From: JAABYT01 sp041581935
Lineage (GTDB): Bacteria > Pseudomonadota > Gammaproteobacteria > HK1
Length of the DNA: 7,372 bases
Reading direction: 5' to 3'
Assembly (NCBI GenBank): GCA_041581935.1
Contig: JBFICP010000158.1
Coordinates: 1-7,372 of the forward strand
Shown here: one piece after another, positions 1-6,790 of the stretch
Position numbering within the stretch: position 1 is the stretch's first letter
Layout: each line of letters opens with the position of its first letter
Program-made: the position numbers and the translations under genes
The notes under the pieces: model-generated
Database searches by the model: none
What the model was told of the DNA's origin: nothing
What the model saw: the letters and a program-made list of their open reading frames with translations, nothing else

Positions 1-593
1 ACGTCGTAGTACCACCAGGGACGTTCGAGCGGTCGGCCGTTAACGACCTTGTAAAGATGGTGAATGGACGCGATTTCGATGGCGGGTCGAGCGGCTTCGC
101 GACTGAATTCTCCAAACAGCTCGGGGCTCGAGACGATGCGCTGACGCAGCCGCGCGAGGACTTCGTGACGTTCGGTCATGATGTCCATGGCGAGCGGTGC
201 GCCCGAGGTCGCCTGGCGAAGCCACGGAAGCGCTGCACTCGAGGTCAGCCATGGCTTGTCGGCGAGCACGTTGAAACCCGCCTCGTGCAGCCGTGCGATG
301 CTCGCGAGCTTGTCGGCGTTGCGCCCGGCGAGCACGACGACGTCTCCGCGCTGCTCGGCAATCAGGTGTTCCAGGGGATCAGCCGCCTCGTGAACGTGCA
401 CGCGCCAGCCGGTGGGGTCCGTGTCGCGGGTGTTGAACGCATTGACCAGATCGAGAAAGCGCTGGCGATCCGGGCCGGTGCGTGCATAGACATGCACGTC
501 GTCGGCGACCCGCGGATTCGCGCTTCGCAGTGTCAGCGCTGCATGAAAGTGCCCCGGCTCGTGGAAGAGCAACGTGTGCACGTCGTGCTTCAA
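1..593 (-). CDS. Gfo/Idh/MocA-like putative oxidoreductase, 3' end outside the window
   Basis: The minus strand is open from a TTG at 593 to the window edge (197 codons, C-terminus missing). The product resembles the Gfo/Idh/MocA-related proteins that carry the 'putative oxidoreductase C-terminal domain'. Seen: an N-terminal strand followed by E-P-G-H-F-H-A-A-L (residues 12-20) instead of the usual GxGxxG, a nucleotide-fold strand D-V-V-V-L-A-G (84-90), then N-V-L-A-D-K-P-W (108-115), the counterpart of the E-K-P motif that places the catalytic lysine, and I-A-S-I-H-H-L-Y-K (174-182) near a conserved P-W-W-Y-Y-D. The family suggests an NAD(P)-dependent dehydrogenase of a sugar-like or small polar substrate, but the substrate is unknown. 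The TTG overlaps the upstream dioxygenase stop by four bases (TTGA), implying translational coupling. GTG at 581 is an alternative start. No in-frame ATG, GTG or TTG lies in the 60 bases before the TTG, and no strong Shine-Dalgarno is visible. Confidence 0.8.
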   Translation of the reverse strand, partial: MKHDVHTLLFHEPGHFHAALTLRSANPRVADDVHVYARTGPDRQRFLDLVNAFNTRDTDPTGWRVHVHEAADPLEHLIAEQRGDVVVLAGRNADKLASIARLHEAGFNVLADKPWLTSSAALPWLRQATSGAPLAMDIMTERHEVLARLRQRIVSSPELFGEFSREAARPAIEIASIHHLYKVVNGRPLERPWWYYD

Positions 594-1552
594 GCCATTG
601 CGACCAGCACGCGCCGCTCGCCCTCGAAAGGTTGCCGTCCGTGCATCATTAAAACGTTGTCGAGTACGAGCACATCGCCGGCGGACCAGGGGAATGTCAC
701 TTTGGCACTCTCGTACGCCTCGCGAACCGCGCGCAGATCGGCATCGGGGATATCGGAACCGTCGCCGTAGAGCGCGTGGCATCCGAGCGCGTCGTCGCGG
801 GAGCTCCGCGGCGACAATCGCCATTCCTGTGCCTTGACCGTATCGAAGTCCGCATGCCACAGGTCCGCCTGATTGAACCAGCAGGCCTCACCGGTCACGG
901 GATGCTCGAGCACCCCGGGATTGCGCAACGACGTGCGCAGCCCACGATCGGTCCAGGCGATGTCCATGCCCTGCTCGCGGCCGATCTGCTCCACCGCGGC
1001 GCGATCCGCCGTGTCGAACGTCTCCTGCCAGGACTTCCCCGGTCCGGCAAAGTCGGCATCGCGCAGATGCTGCCGGTAGATGACGCCGAGTCGCGCAAAG
1101 CGTTCGGCCACCTCGGTCCGCATCGCGGCGAGCACGCGCCGGCTGTCGGCAATCGGCGTTTCGCCGCCGGAGCGCGCCGCAATCAGACAGCAGAAGAACA
1201 GGCACTGCGGCCACGCGCGCGTGTAGGAGAGCTCGTTGTGAAGACCGATGGCCATCTGCGGTGGGAATTCCGTCGAGGTGTAAACGCGATCGCCGACCCG
1301 GCTGCGTGGCGAGTCACCGCCCACGTAGCGCATGAGCTCGGGGCGCAGCGCCGTTGCGACGTCATTGAACGCCTCGGGCGATTCGACGTGGAAGCCGCGC
1401 ACGAGCAGCGCGCCCTCGTTGCGCAGTTGGAGATCGATCGTGTCTCTGTTCGCGCGCATCCAGGCGGCGAGCGCGCGCGGCGAGCCTTCGATTCCGTCTA
1501 CGGGCGCAATCGTCGCCGGAAAGGATCGGTCGAAGCGTGGTTTTGTGCCCAT
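590..1552 (-). CDS. TauD/TfdA-family (SyrP-like) Fe(II)/2-oxoglutarate-dependent dioxygenase
   Basis: A 320-residue cytoplasmic enzyme of the TauD/TfdA fold. Such enzymes bind Fe(II) and 2-oxoglutarate and hydroxylate or otherwise oxidise a small organic substrate with release of CO2 and succinate. Visible active-site elements, numbered from the ATG at 1552: H105-N-E107 within G-L-H-N-E-L-S-Y (first two iron ligands, H-x-E rather than H-x-D), the distal histidine H304 in M-M-H-G-R-Q-P-F, and R313/R314 shortly after, one of which should hold the 2-oxoglutarate carboxylate. The ending R-R-V-L-V-A-M-A is typical of the SyrP-like subgroup. The frame extends upstream to a TTG at 1636, but those 28 residues are arginine-rich and unlike the family, so the ATG at 1552 is preferred although its Shine-Dalgarno is poor. 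The downstream oxidoreductase overlaps its stop, so the two probably act in one small-molecule pathway. The substrate cannot be read from the sequence. Confidence 0.9.
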   Translation of the reverse strand: MGTKPRFDRSFPATIAPVDGIEGSPRALAAWMRANRDTIDLQLRNEGALLVRGFHVESPEAFNDVATALRPELMRYVGGDSPRSRVGDRVYTSTEFPPQMAIGLHNELSYTRAWPQCLFFCCLIAARSGGETPIADSRRVLAAMRTEVAERFARLGVIYRQHLRDADFAGPGKSWQETFDTADRAAVEQIGREQGMDIAWTDRGLRTSLRNPGVLEHPVTGEACWFNQADLWHADFDTVKAQEWRLSPRSSRDDALGCHALYGDGSDIPDADLRAVREAYESAKVTFPWSAGDVLVLDNVLMMHGRQPFEGERRVLVAMA

Positions 1553-1770
1553 GGATGGCTCGAGCGATTGGCGTCTTCGGGATGCTCGCGATCGTTGCGG
1601 CGCGCAGCCCGGGTCGGATTTCGAATTGTCGGGCAAAGGCGTATGAAAATGAAGCGATTCCGCTCGTGGAGACGAATCAGGAACTGCCTGCGCTCGCCAC
1701 TAATGGCGCGATCATCAACACCCGATGCACAATTGCACGAGAGTAATTCCATGCCGGAAGAGCAGGGACT
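1553..1770. other. Intergenic stretch upstream of the dioxygenase gene
   Basis: This stretch of about 220 bases lies between the dioxygenase start and the transporter remnant. It should hold the promoter of the minus-strand pair, but I find no convincing -35/-10 pair. A TCATAC on the minus strand, near 1640-1645, is only a weak -10 resemblance without a matching -35. No conserved protein was recognised in any frame. It is slightly more AT-rich than the coding DNA around it, which fits regulatory sequence. Confidence 0.4.
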
Positions 1771-2016
1771 GATTTCGGCATAGCCGCCCTTGATCGCGCC
1801 GGGGTCGGGCAGGAAGAGCTCGCCAGCCGCACGGCCGGGCAGATGAACAGCCGCATGTATCTGCTCTTCATCGTCGCGGCACTTTTCCCGCCGCTCGGAT
1901 TCGTCGCCGGGATCCCCGGCAGCGAGCACCCGGACGCCTTCCTGGCCGCGTGCTTCATGTTGATTCTGCTCGCGTTCACTCAGGTGTGGCTTTTCAAGCG
2001 ACGCGGATGGATCTAG
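1771..2016 (+). pseudogene. Remnant of a CorA/ZntB-type divalent cation transporter (C-terminal membrane part only)
   Basis: A plus-strand frame open from 1747 to the TAG at 2014-2016 reads like the end of a CorA/ZntB-family transporter. The part before the ATG at 1843 contains Q-E-E-L-A-S-R-T-A-G-Q-M-N-S, matching the long helix that leads into the first membrane segment. Then come R-M-Y-L-L-F-I-V-A-A-L-F-P-P-L-G-F, a second hydrophobic segment, and the family-typical ending W-L-F-K-R-R-G-W-I. The large N-terminal cytoplasmic domain (usually over 200 residues) is absent: an in-frame TAA lies at 1744. The stretch between the two membrane segments is also short. G-F-V-A-G runs straight into I-P-G-S-E-H-P, where relatives have about nine more residues including the signature G-(M/I/V)-N. 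From the ATG at 1843 it could still encode a 57-residue two-helix protein, but without a good Shine-Dalgarno. I infer a decayed gene rather than a working transporter. The family assignment rests on recalled sequence resemblance. Confidence 0.65.
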
Positions 2017-2037
2017 TCGCTGCATCGGCGAATCCGA

Positions 2038-2067
2038 TTCGGAACTGCCGTGCTGTTCGATTAATAT
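2038..2067 (+). promoter_or_regulatory. Candidate sigma-70-type promoter for the nqr operon
   Basis: TTCGGA (2038-2043) and TAATAT (2062-2067) are separated by 18 bases. The -10 is a good match and is the most AT-rich patch in the neighbourhood. The -35 is poor. Transcription would start near 2074, giving a leader of about 30 bases before nqrA. The call rests on consensus resemblance and position only. Confidence 0.35.
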
Positions 2068-2102
2068 GGGACTCCAGAGCCTTCGGGGGGGCGTTCCGGG
2101 CC

Positions 2103-3461
2103 ATGCTGATAAGGACGAGGAGGGGTCTCGATCTGCCTATCACGGGGGCGCCGGAGCAAGCGATCTATCCCGGTGCCGCGGTGGAGAGCGTCGCCCTCCT
2201 GGGACCGGACTACGTGGGCCTCAAACCCACCATGCAGATTCAGGAAGGTGACCGCGTCAAATGCGGCCAGCCCCTTTTTACCGACAAGAAGAATCCCGGC
2301 ATCACGTTCACCTCGCCCGGCAGCGGTGCCGTCGCGGCGGTCAATCGGGGTGCACGCCGCGTGCTGCAGTCGGTGGTCATCCGCCTCGACCCGGGCGAAG
2401 ACGAGGAGCCGGAGAGCTTCAACCGCTACACGCGCGAAGAGCTCGCCGGCTTGAACGCCACACAGGTGCGCGACAATCTGCTCGCCTCGGGGCTGTGGAC
2501 GGCGCTGCGCACGCGTCCGTATTCGAAGGTAGCGTCGCCCGCGAGTGAGCCGAGCGCGCTGTTCGTGACCGCCATGGACAGCAATCCCCTCGCCGCCGAT
2601 CCGAGCGTGGTCATCGCGGAGTATTCCCAGGACTTCCGCGACGGCCTCACGGTGTTGTCGCGCCTTTTCGACGGCACCGTCTACGTCTGCAAGGCGCCCG
2701 GCAGTGCGATTCCCGTGCCGGAGGACGCGCGCTTCGTGGTCGCCGAGTTCGCCGGGCCGCACCCGGCGGGGCTCGTCGGCACCCATATTCACTTTCTCAA
2801 GCCCGTGAGCGCCACGCGCAGCGTCTGGCACTTGGGCTATCAGGACGTCATCGCCGTCGGCAGATTGTTCACCGCCGGCCGGCTCTGGGTCGAGCGGGTC
2901 GTGTCGCTCGCAGGCCCCTTGGTGAAGCGCCCGCGACTGCTGCGCACGCGACTCGGCGCTAATACCGAGGATCTCGTTCGTGACGAGCTGCCACACGAGG
3001 AAAGCCGGGTGGTGTCCGGATCGGTGCTCAACGGCCGCCGGGCGGCGGGCTGGGCGTGCTTTCTCGGGCGCTATCACACGCAGGTGAGCGTGCTGCGCGA
3101 GGCGCGCGAGCGCCAGCTCTTCGGCTGGATCGCGCCCGGCACGGACCGTTTTTCCGCCTCCAATGTCTTCCTATCGAGCTTCAAGCGCGGCGCAAAGCGC
3201 TTCGACTTCACCACCTCCCAGCAAGGCAGCCCGCGGGCCATGGTTCCCATCGGCATCTACGAGCGGGTCGTGCCGCTCGACGTGCTGCCCACCCAGCTGC
3301 TGCGCGCGCTGCTGGTGCGCGACACCGATGCCGCCCAGGCGCTCGGTTGCCTCGAGCTCGACGAGGAGGACGTCGCGCTGTGCTCATTCGTCTGCCCGAG
3401 CAAGTACGATTTCGGACCCGTGCTCCGGCAGAATCTCGAGCACATCGAGAGGGAAGGCTGA
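2103..3461 (+). CDS. nqrA: Na+-translocating NADH:quinone reductase subunit A
   Basis: NqrA is the soluble cytoplasmic subunit of the Na+-NQR complex, associated with ubiquinone binding or reduction. It has no counterpart in Rnf complexes, so it fixes the identity of this operon. The 452-residue product is close to the usual 445-450. It starts with the family pattern of a basic stretch and G-L-D-L-P-I-T-G-A-P (residues 8-17). A lipoyl-like N-terminal domain follows, with E-G-D-R-V-K-C-G-Q-P-L-F (48-59), D-K-K-N-P-G (61-66) and N-R-G-A-R-R-V-L-Q-S-V-V-I (81-93). Then come G-P-H-P-A-G-L-V-G-T-H-I-H-F (218-231), G-Y-Q-D-V-I-A-V-G (245-253), and the C-terminal C-S-F-V-C-P-S-K-Y-D-F-G-P (427-439). 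The start at 2103 is set by this conserved N-terminus. The frame is open further upstream to about 1950, but that part overlaps the transporter remnant in another frame and is not family-like. Its ribosome site is the weakest of the operon. The stop shares one base with the nqrB start. Confidence 0.97.
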   Translation: MLIRTRRGLDLPITGAPEQAIYPGAAVESVALLGPDYVGLKPTMQIQEGDRVKCGQPLFTDKKNPGITFTSPGSGAVAAVNRGARRVLQSVVIRLDPGEDEEPESFNRYTREELAGLNATQVRDNLLASGLWTALRTRPYSKVASPASEPSALFVTAMDSNPLAADPSVVIAEYSQDFRDGLTVLSRLFDGTVYVCKAPGSAIPVPEDARFVVAEFAGPHPAGLVGTHIHFLKPVSATRSVWHLGYQDVIAVGRLFTAGRLWVERVVSLAGPLVKRPRLLRTRLGANTEDLVRDELPHEESRVVSGSVLNGRRAAGWACFLGRYHTQVSVLREARERQLFGWIAPGTDRFSASNVFLSSFKRGAKRFDFTTSQQGSPRAMVPIGIYERVVPLDVLPTQLLRALLVRDTDAAQALGCLELDEEDVALCSFVCPSKYDFGPVLRQNLEHIEREG

Positions 3462-4684
3462 TGCAGCGTCTGCGACGATTCCTCGATCGGATGCACCCGT
3501 ACTTCGCCAAGGGCGGTCCCTACGAGCAGTTCTACGCCGTCTACGAGGCCATCGACACCTTCTTCTACTCGCCGAGCGACGTGACCCGCTCGGCGCCCCA
3601 CGTGCGTGACGGCATCGACTTGAAGCGCGTCATGATCTACGTGTGGGTGGCGGCGACGCCCGCCATCATGGTGGGCTTGTGGAACACGGGCTATCAGGCC
3701 AACCTCGCCATGGAAACGCTCGGCGTCGCGGCCGCGCCCGGCTGGCGCGGCGAGATACTTGCCTGGCTCGGTGTCGGCTACGATCCGGGAAGCGTCTGGG
3801 ACGGTTTCTGGCACGGCGCCGCCTACTTCATTCCCATCTTCGTCGTCACCTTCGCGGTCGGCATCTTCTGGGAGATCCTCTTTGCCGCGGTGCGTAACCA
3901 CGAGGTCAACGAGGGCTTCTTCGTCACCTCGCTGCTCTACTCGCTGATCCTGCCCGCCACCATACCGCTGTGGCAGGTGGCGCTCGGCATCACGTTTGGC
4001 GTGGTCATCGGCAAGGAGGTCTTCGGCGGCACCGGCAAGAATTTCTTGAATCCCGCGCTCACCGGACGCGCCTTCCTGTTCTTCGCCTATCCGGCGCAGC
4101 TCTCCGGCGACTCCGTGTGGACCGCCGTCGACGGCTTCAGTGGCGCCACTGCGCTCGCGCTCGGCGCCGCTGGCGGCATCCCGGCTGTCACCGGCGCCGA
4201 CATCAGCTGGATGGATGCCTTTCTCGGCAACATTCAGGGCTCGATCGGATCGACCTCGGCGCTCGCGTGCCTCCTGGGCGCGGTATTTCTCGTCTACACC
4301 AAGGTGGCGTCGTGGCGCATCATCGCGGGCGTCTTTCTCGGCATGGTGGCGACGGCGCTGCTGTTCAACGTGATCGGCAGCGACACCAACCCCATGTACG
4401 CGATGCCCTGGTATTGGCACCTGGTGCTCGGCGGCTTCGCATTCGGCATGGTGTTCATGGCAACCGATCCGGTGACCGCTTGCATGACCGATGCCGGGCG
4501 CTGGATCTTCGGCATCCTCATCGGTTTCATGACGGTGCTCATCCGCGTGGCGAATCCAGCATTTCCCGAGGGCATCATGCTCGCCATCCTGTTCGCGAAT
4601 CTGTTCGCGCCGCTCATCGATCACGTGGTGGTGCGCGTCAACATCGCGCGCCGCGCGAAGCGCGCACGGGAGGAGAGCGCATGA
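3461..4684 (+). CDS. nqrB: Na+-translocating NADH:quinone reductase subunit B
   Basis: NqrB is a large integral membrane subunit (407 residues, about ten membrane helices). It carries a covalently bound FMN, a riboflavin and part of the Na+ path, and takes part in quinone reduction. The cytoplasmic N-terminus begins M-Q-R-L-R-R-F-L-D-R. Conserved stretches include E-G-F-F-V-T-S-L-L-Y-S-L-I-L-P (151-165), G-K-E-V-F-G-G-T-G-K-N-F-L-N-P-A-L-T-G-R (184-203) and A-T-D-P-V-T-A (334-340). The flavinylation motif D-G-F-S-G-A-T places FMN on T230, the counterpart of the threonine used in Vibrio cholerae (Thr236). The purine-rich GAGAGGGAAGG at 3447-3457 is a good ribosome site for the ATG at 3461, which overlaps the nqrA stop (TGATG). 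Its own stop overlaps nqrC (ATGA). The FMN would be attached by ApbE encoded elsewhere. Confidence 0.97.
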   Translation: MQRLRRFLDRMHPYFAKGGPYEQFYAVYEAIDTFFYSPSDVTRSAPHVRDGIDLKRVMIYVWVAATPAIMVGLWNTGYQANLAMETLGVAAAPGWRGEILAWLGVGYDPGSVWDGFWHGAAYFIPIFVVTFAVGIFWEILFAAVRNHEVNEGFFVTSLLYSLILPATIPLWQVALGITFGVVIGKEVFGGTGKNFLNPALTGRAFLFFAYPAQLSGDSVWTAVDGFSGATALALGAAGGIPAVTGADISWMDAFLGNIQGSIGSTSALACLLGAVFLVYTKVASWRIIAGVFLGMVATALLFNVIGSDTNPMYAMPWYWHLVLGGFAFGMVFMATDPVTACMTDAGRWIFGILIGFMTVLIRVANPAFPEGIMLAILFANLFAPLIDHVVVRVNIARRAKRAREESA

Positions 4685-5511
4685 ACGACGCGAAAATGCG
4701 TTGGCTCACGGAGATCCTCGCGCTGCCGAACGACAGCATCAAGAAAACGGTCGTCGTCGCGTTGGTCTTGAGCCTCGTCTGTTCGATGGCGGTGGCGGTC
4801 TCGGCGGTGGCGCTGCGCCCGCTTCAAATCGAGAACGCCACGGTCGATCGCCAGCGCAACATTCTCACCGCCGCAGGGCTCCTCGAGGCCGATACCGACA
4901 TCGCCGAGGCGTTCTCGAAGATCGAAGCGCGAGTGGTCGATCTCGAAAGCGGACAGTTCACCGACGCCGTCGACCCCGAAAGCTACGATCAGCGCCGTGC
5001 CGCGCGCGACCCTGCCATGAGCAAGGCGCTGCCGAATGATGCCGACATTGCCGGCATCGGACGCCGCGAGCGCTACGCGACCGTCTATCTCGTCAAGGAA
5101 GGGGGCGATGTCAAGCAGGTCATACTGCCGATCCGCGGCTATGGCCTCTGGTCGACGCTCTACGGGTTCATCGCGCTCGAGCCCGATCTCAACACCGTGG
5201 TCGGCCTCAAGTTCTACGAGCACGGCGAGACTGCGGGGCTCGGCGCCGAGGTCGACAACCCGGGCTGGCTTGCCCAGTGGCCGGGGCAGCAGGTCTACGA
5301 CGCGTCCGGCGCGCCCGCACTGCGGGTCGCCAAGGGTCGTTCCACCGCCACCGGTGACGCCACGCGCCACGAGGTCGACGGCCTCTCCGGCGCCACGCTC
5401 ACCAGCAACGGTGTTTCGAACATGCTGCGCTTCTGGCTCGGAGAGCGGGGGTTCGGTCCCTTTATCGAAAACTATCGACAGACGCTGGCCAAGACGAAGG
5501 GTAGCGCATGA
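4681..5511 (+). CDS. nqrC: Na+-translocating NADH:quinone reductase subunit C
   Basis: NqrC holds the second covalent FMN of the complex, in an extracytoplasmic domain anchored by one N-terminal helix (about residues 22-45). It receives electrons from the membrane iron-sulfur centre and passes them to NqrB. The product is 276 residues, slightly longer than the roughly 260 common in the family. Recognisable elements are G-Y-G-L-W-S-T-L-Y-G-F (153-163), E-H-G-E-T-A-G-L-G-A-E (180-190) and the flavinylation motif D-G-L-S-G-A-T-L-T-S-N-G-V (233-245), with T239 as the FMN site. The start is supported by the ATGA overlap with nqrB and by a strong GGGAGGAG at 4668-4675, five bases before the ATG. 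The ending R-G-F-G-P-F-I is also typical. Confidence 0.97.
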   Translation: MNDAKMRWLTEILALPNDSIKKTVVVALVLSLVCSMAVAVSAVALRPLQIENATVDRQRNILTAAGLLEADTDIAEAFSKIEARVVDLESGQFTDAVDPESYDQRRAARDPAMSKALPNDADIAGIGRRERYATVYLVKEGGDVKQVILPIRGYGLWSTLYGFIALEPDLNTVVGLKFYEHGETAGLGAEVDNPGWLAQWPGQQVYDASGAPALRVAKGRSTATGDATRHEVDGLSGATLTSNGVSNMLRFWLGERGFGPFIENYRQTLAKTKGSA

Positions 5512-6170
5512 ATTCAGCAGAGAAGAAAATCGTTCTCGATCCCCTGATCGACAACAACCCCATCACCCTGCAGATCCTCGGTATCTGCTCGGCGCTTGCG
5601 GTGACCACCTCGCTCGCGCCGGCGCTGCTGATGAGCGCCGCGGTCGTTGCGGTGCTGATGGCCTCCAACGCATCGGTGAGCCTCATCCGCCATCACGTGC
5701 CGAGCAGCATTCGCATGATTGTCATGATGGCTATCATCGCATCGCTCGTGATCATCGTCGATCAGGTGCTGAAGGCCTTCGCCTTTGACATCGCCAAGCG
5801 GCTCACGGTGTTCGTGGGGCTCATCATTACCAACTGCATCGTTCTCGGGCGCGCCGAGGCGTTCGCCATGAAGAACGACGTGCGCACGAGCGTGCTCGAC
5901 GGGCTCGGTAACGGGCTCGGATACAGCGTAATCCTGATCCTCGTCGCGACGCTGCGCGAGCTGTTCGGTTCCGGCACGTTGCTCGGATTCGAGATCCTGC
6001 CGCTCGTGACCGCCGGCGGCTGGTACAACCCGAACGGGCTTATGCTGCTCGCACCGAGCGCGTTCTTCATCATCGGGCTCCTCATCTGGGGCGTGCGTAC
6101 CTGGAAGACCGCCCAGATCGAGAATCCCGAGTACCAGATCCACGAGATCCACAAGACGGAGGCCGGCTGA
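5508..6170 (+). CDS. nqrD: Na+-translocating NADH:quinone reductase subunit D
   Basis: NqrD is a six-helix membrane subunit, homologous to RnfE and, in inverted topology, to NqrE. Together NqrD and NqrE hold an intramembrane [2Fe-2S] centre that moves electrons across the bilayer. The 220-residue product has L-D-P-L-I-D-N-N-P-I-T-L-Q-I-L-G-I-C (10-27) and I-T-N-C-I-V-L-G-R-A-E-A-F-A (107-120). C27 and C110 are the two expected iron ligands. The short hydrophilic tail after the last helix (residues 200-220) is somewhat longer than in Vibrio NqrD. GAAGG at 5496-5500 precedes the ATG by seven bases. The start overlaps the nqrC stop (ATGA) and the stop overlaps the nqrE start (TGATG). Confidence 0.97.
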   Translation: MNSAEKKIVLDPLIDNNPITLQILGICSALAVTTSLAPALLMSAAVVAVLMASNASVSLIRHHVPSSIRMIVMMAIIASLVIIVDQVLKAFAFDIAKRLTVFVGLIITNCIVLGRAEAFAMKNDVRTSVLDGLGNGLGYSVILILVATLRELFGSGTLLGFEILPLVTAGGWYNPNGLMLLAPSAFFIIGLLIWGVRTWKTAQIENPEYQIHEIHKTEAG

Positions 6171-6778
6171 TGGGCGAGTACGCGGGCCTGCTGATCCAGT
6201 CGATTTTCGTCGAGAACCTGGCGCTGTCGTTCTTTCTCGGCATGTGCACGTTCCTGGCGGTCTCCAAGACCATCGACACTGCGCTGGGCTTGGGCACCGC
6301 CGTCATCGTCGTGCAGGCGATCACTGTGCCCGTCAACAACCTCATCTTTCAGTTTCTCTTGAAGCCCGGCGCGCTCGCCTGGGCGGGGCTTCCGGATCTG
6401 GACTTGAGCTTTCTCGGCTTCATCGCCTATATCGGCGTCATCGCGGCGCTCGTCCAGATCCTCGAGATGGCGCTCGATCGCTTCGCGCCCGCGCTCTATC
6501 ACGCGCTCGGCGTGTTCCTGCCGCTCATCACCGTCAACTGCGCCATCTTCGGCGGCACGCTGTTCATGGTGAACCGCGACTATGACTTCGGCGAGAGCAT
6601 CATCTACGGCCTCGGCACCGGCATCGGCTGGGCGCTCGCCATCGTGCTGCTCGCCGGCATCCGCGAGAAGCTGAAGTACAGCGACGTGCCCGACGGACTG
6701 CAGGGACTCGGCATCACGTTCATCACCGCCGGACTCATGTCGCTCGGGTTTATGGCGTTCTCGGGCATGAAGTTCTGA
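6170..6778 (+). CDS. nqrE: Na+-translocating NADH:quinone reductase subunit E
   Basis: NqrE is the second six-helix subunit of the NqrD/NqrE pair, related to RnfA. The 202-residue product shows F-V-E-N-L-A-L-S-F-F-L-G-M-C (13-26) and L-P-L-I-T-V-N-C-A-I-F-G (117-128). C26 and C124 should complete the intramembrane [2Fe-2S] centre with the NqrD cysteines. In Vibrio cholerae the second cysteine is residue 120, so about four extra residues lie between the cysteines here, probably in the loop K-P-G-A-L-A-W-A-G (65-73). GGAGG at 6158-6162 is a good ribosome site for the ATG at 6170. The gene ends 12 bases before the preferred nqrF start. Confidence 0.97.
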   Translation: MGEYAGLLIQSIFVENLALSFFLGMCTFLAVSKTIDTALGLGTAVIVVQAITVPVNNLIFQFLLKPGALAWAGLPDLDLSFLGFIAYIGVIAALVQILEMALDRFAPALYHALGVFLPLITVNCAIFGGTLFMVNRDYDFGESIIYGLGTGIGWALAIVLLAGIREKLKYSDVPDGLQGLGITFITAGLMSLGFMAFSGMKF

Positions 6779-6782
6779 GAGG
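6777..6782 (+). promoter_or_regulatory. Ribosome binding site that decides the nqrF start
   Basis: GAGAGG overlaps the last bases of nqrE. It lies two bases from an ATG at 6785, too close for normal initiation, but eight bases from the in-frame ATG at 6791, which is well spaced. The second ATG also gives the family-like N-terminus M-L-E-I-L-L-G. Spacing therefore favours 6791. Confidence 0.6.
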
Positions 6783-6790
6783 CGATGGCA

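Noticed and set aside
57..770. Plus-strand open frame opposite the left-edge oxidoreductase.
   Set aside because: The minus-strand frame has conserved motifs and a coupled start. The plus-strand product has none.
1553..1636. Longer dioxygenase start at TTG 1636.
   Set aside because: The added 28 residues are arginine-rich and non-conserved, and TTG is a weak start compared with the ATG at 1552.
776..1783. Long plus-strand open frame opposite the dioxygenase.
   Set aside because: No family resemblance, whereas the minus strand gives an enzyme with its full iron and co-substrate motifs.
1950..2102. N-terminal extension of nqrA by about 51 residues from a GTG.
   Set aside because: The extra residues are unlike NqrA, overlap the transporter remnant in another frame, and lie partly upstream of the promoter candidate.
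3257..4624. Long minus-strand open frame opposite nqrA and nqrB.
   Set aside because: It is antisense to well-conserved nqr genes, rich in D, E, R, H and G with no recognisable domain, and is explained by GC-rich codon positions mirrored on the other strand.
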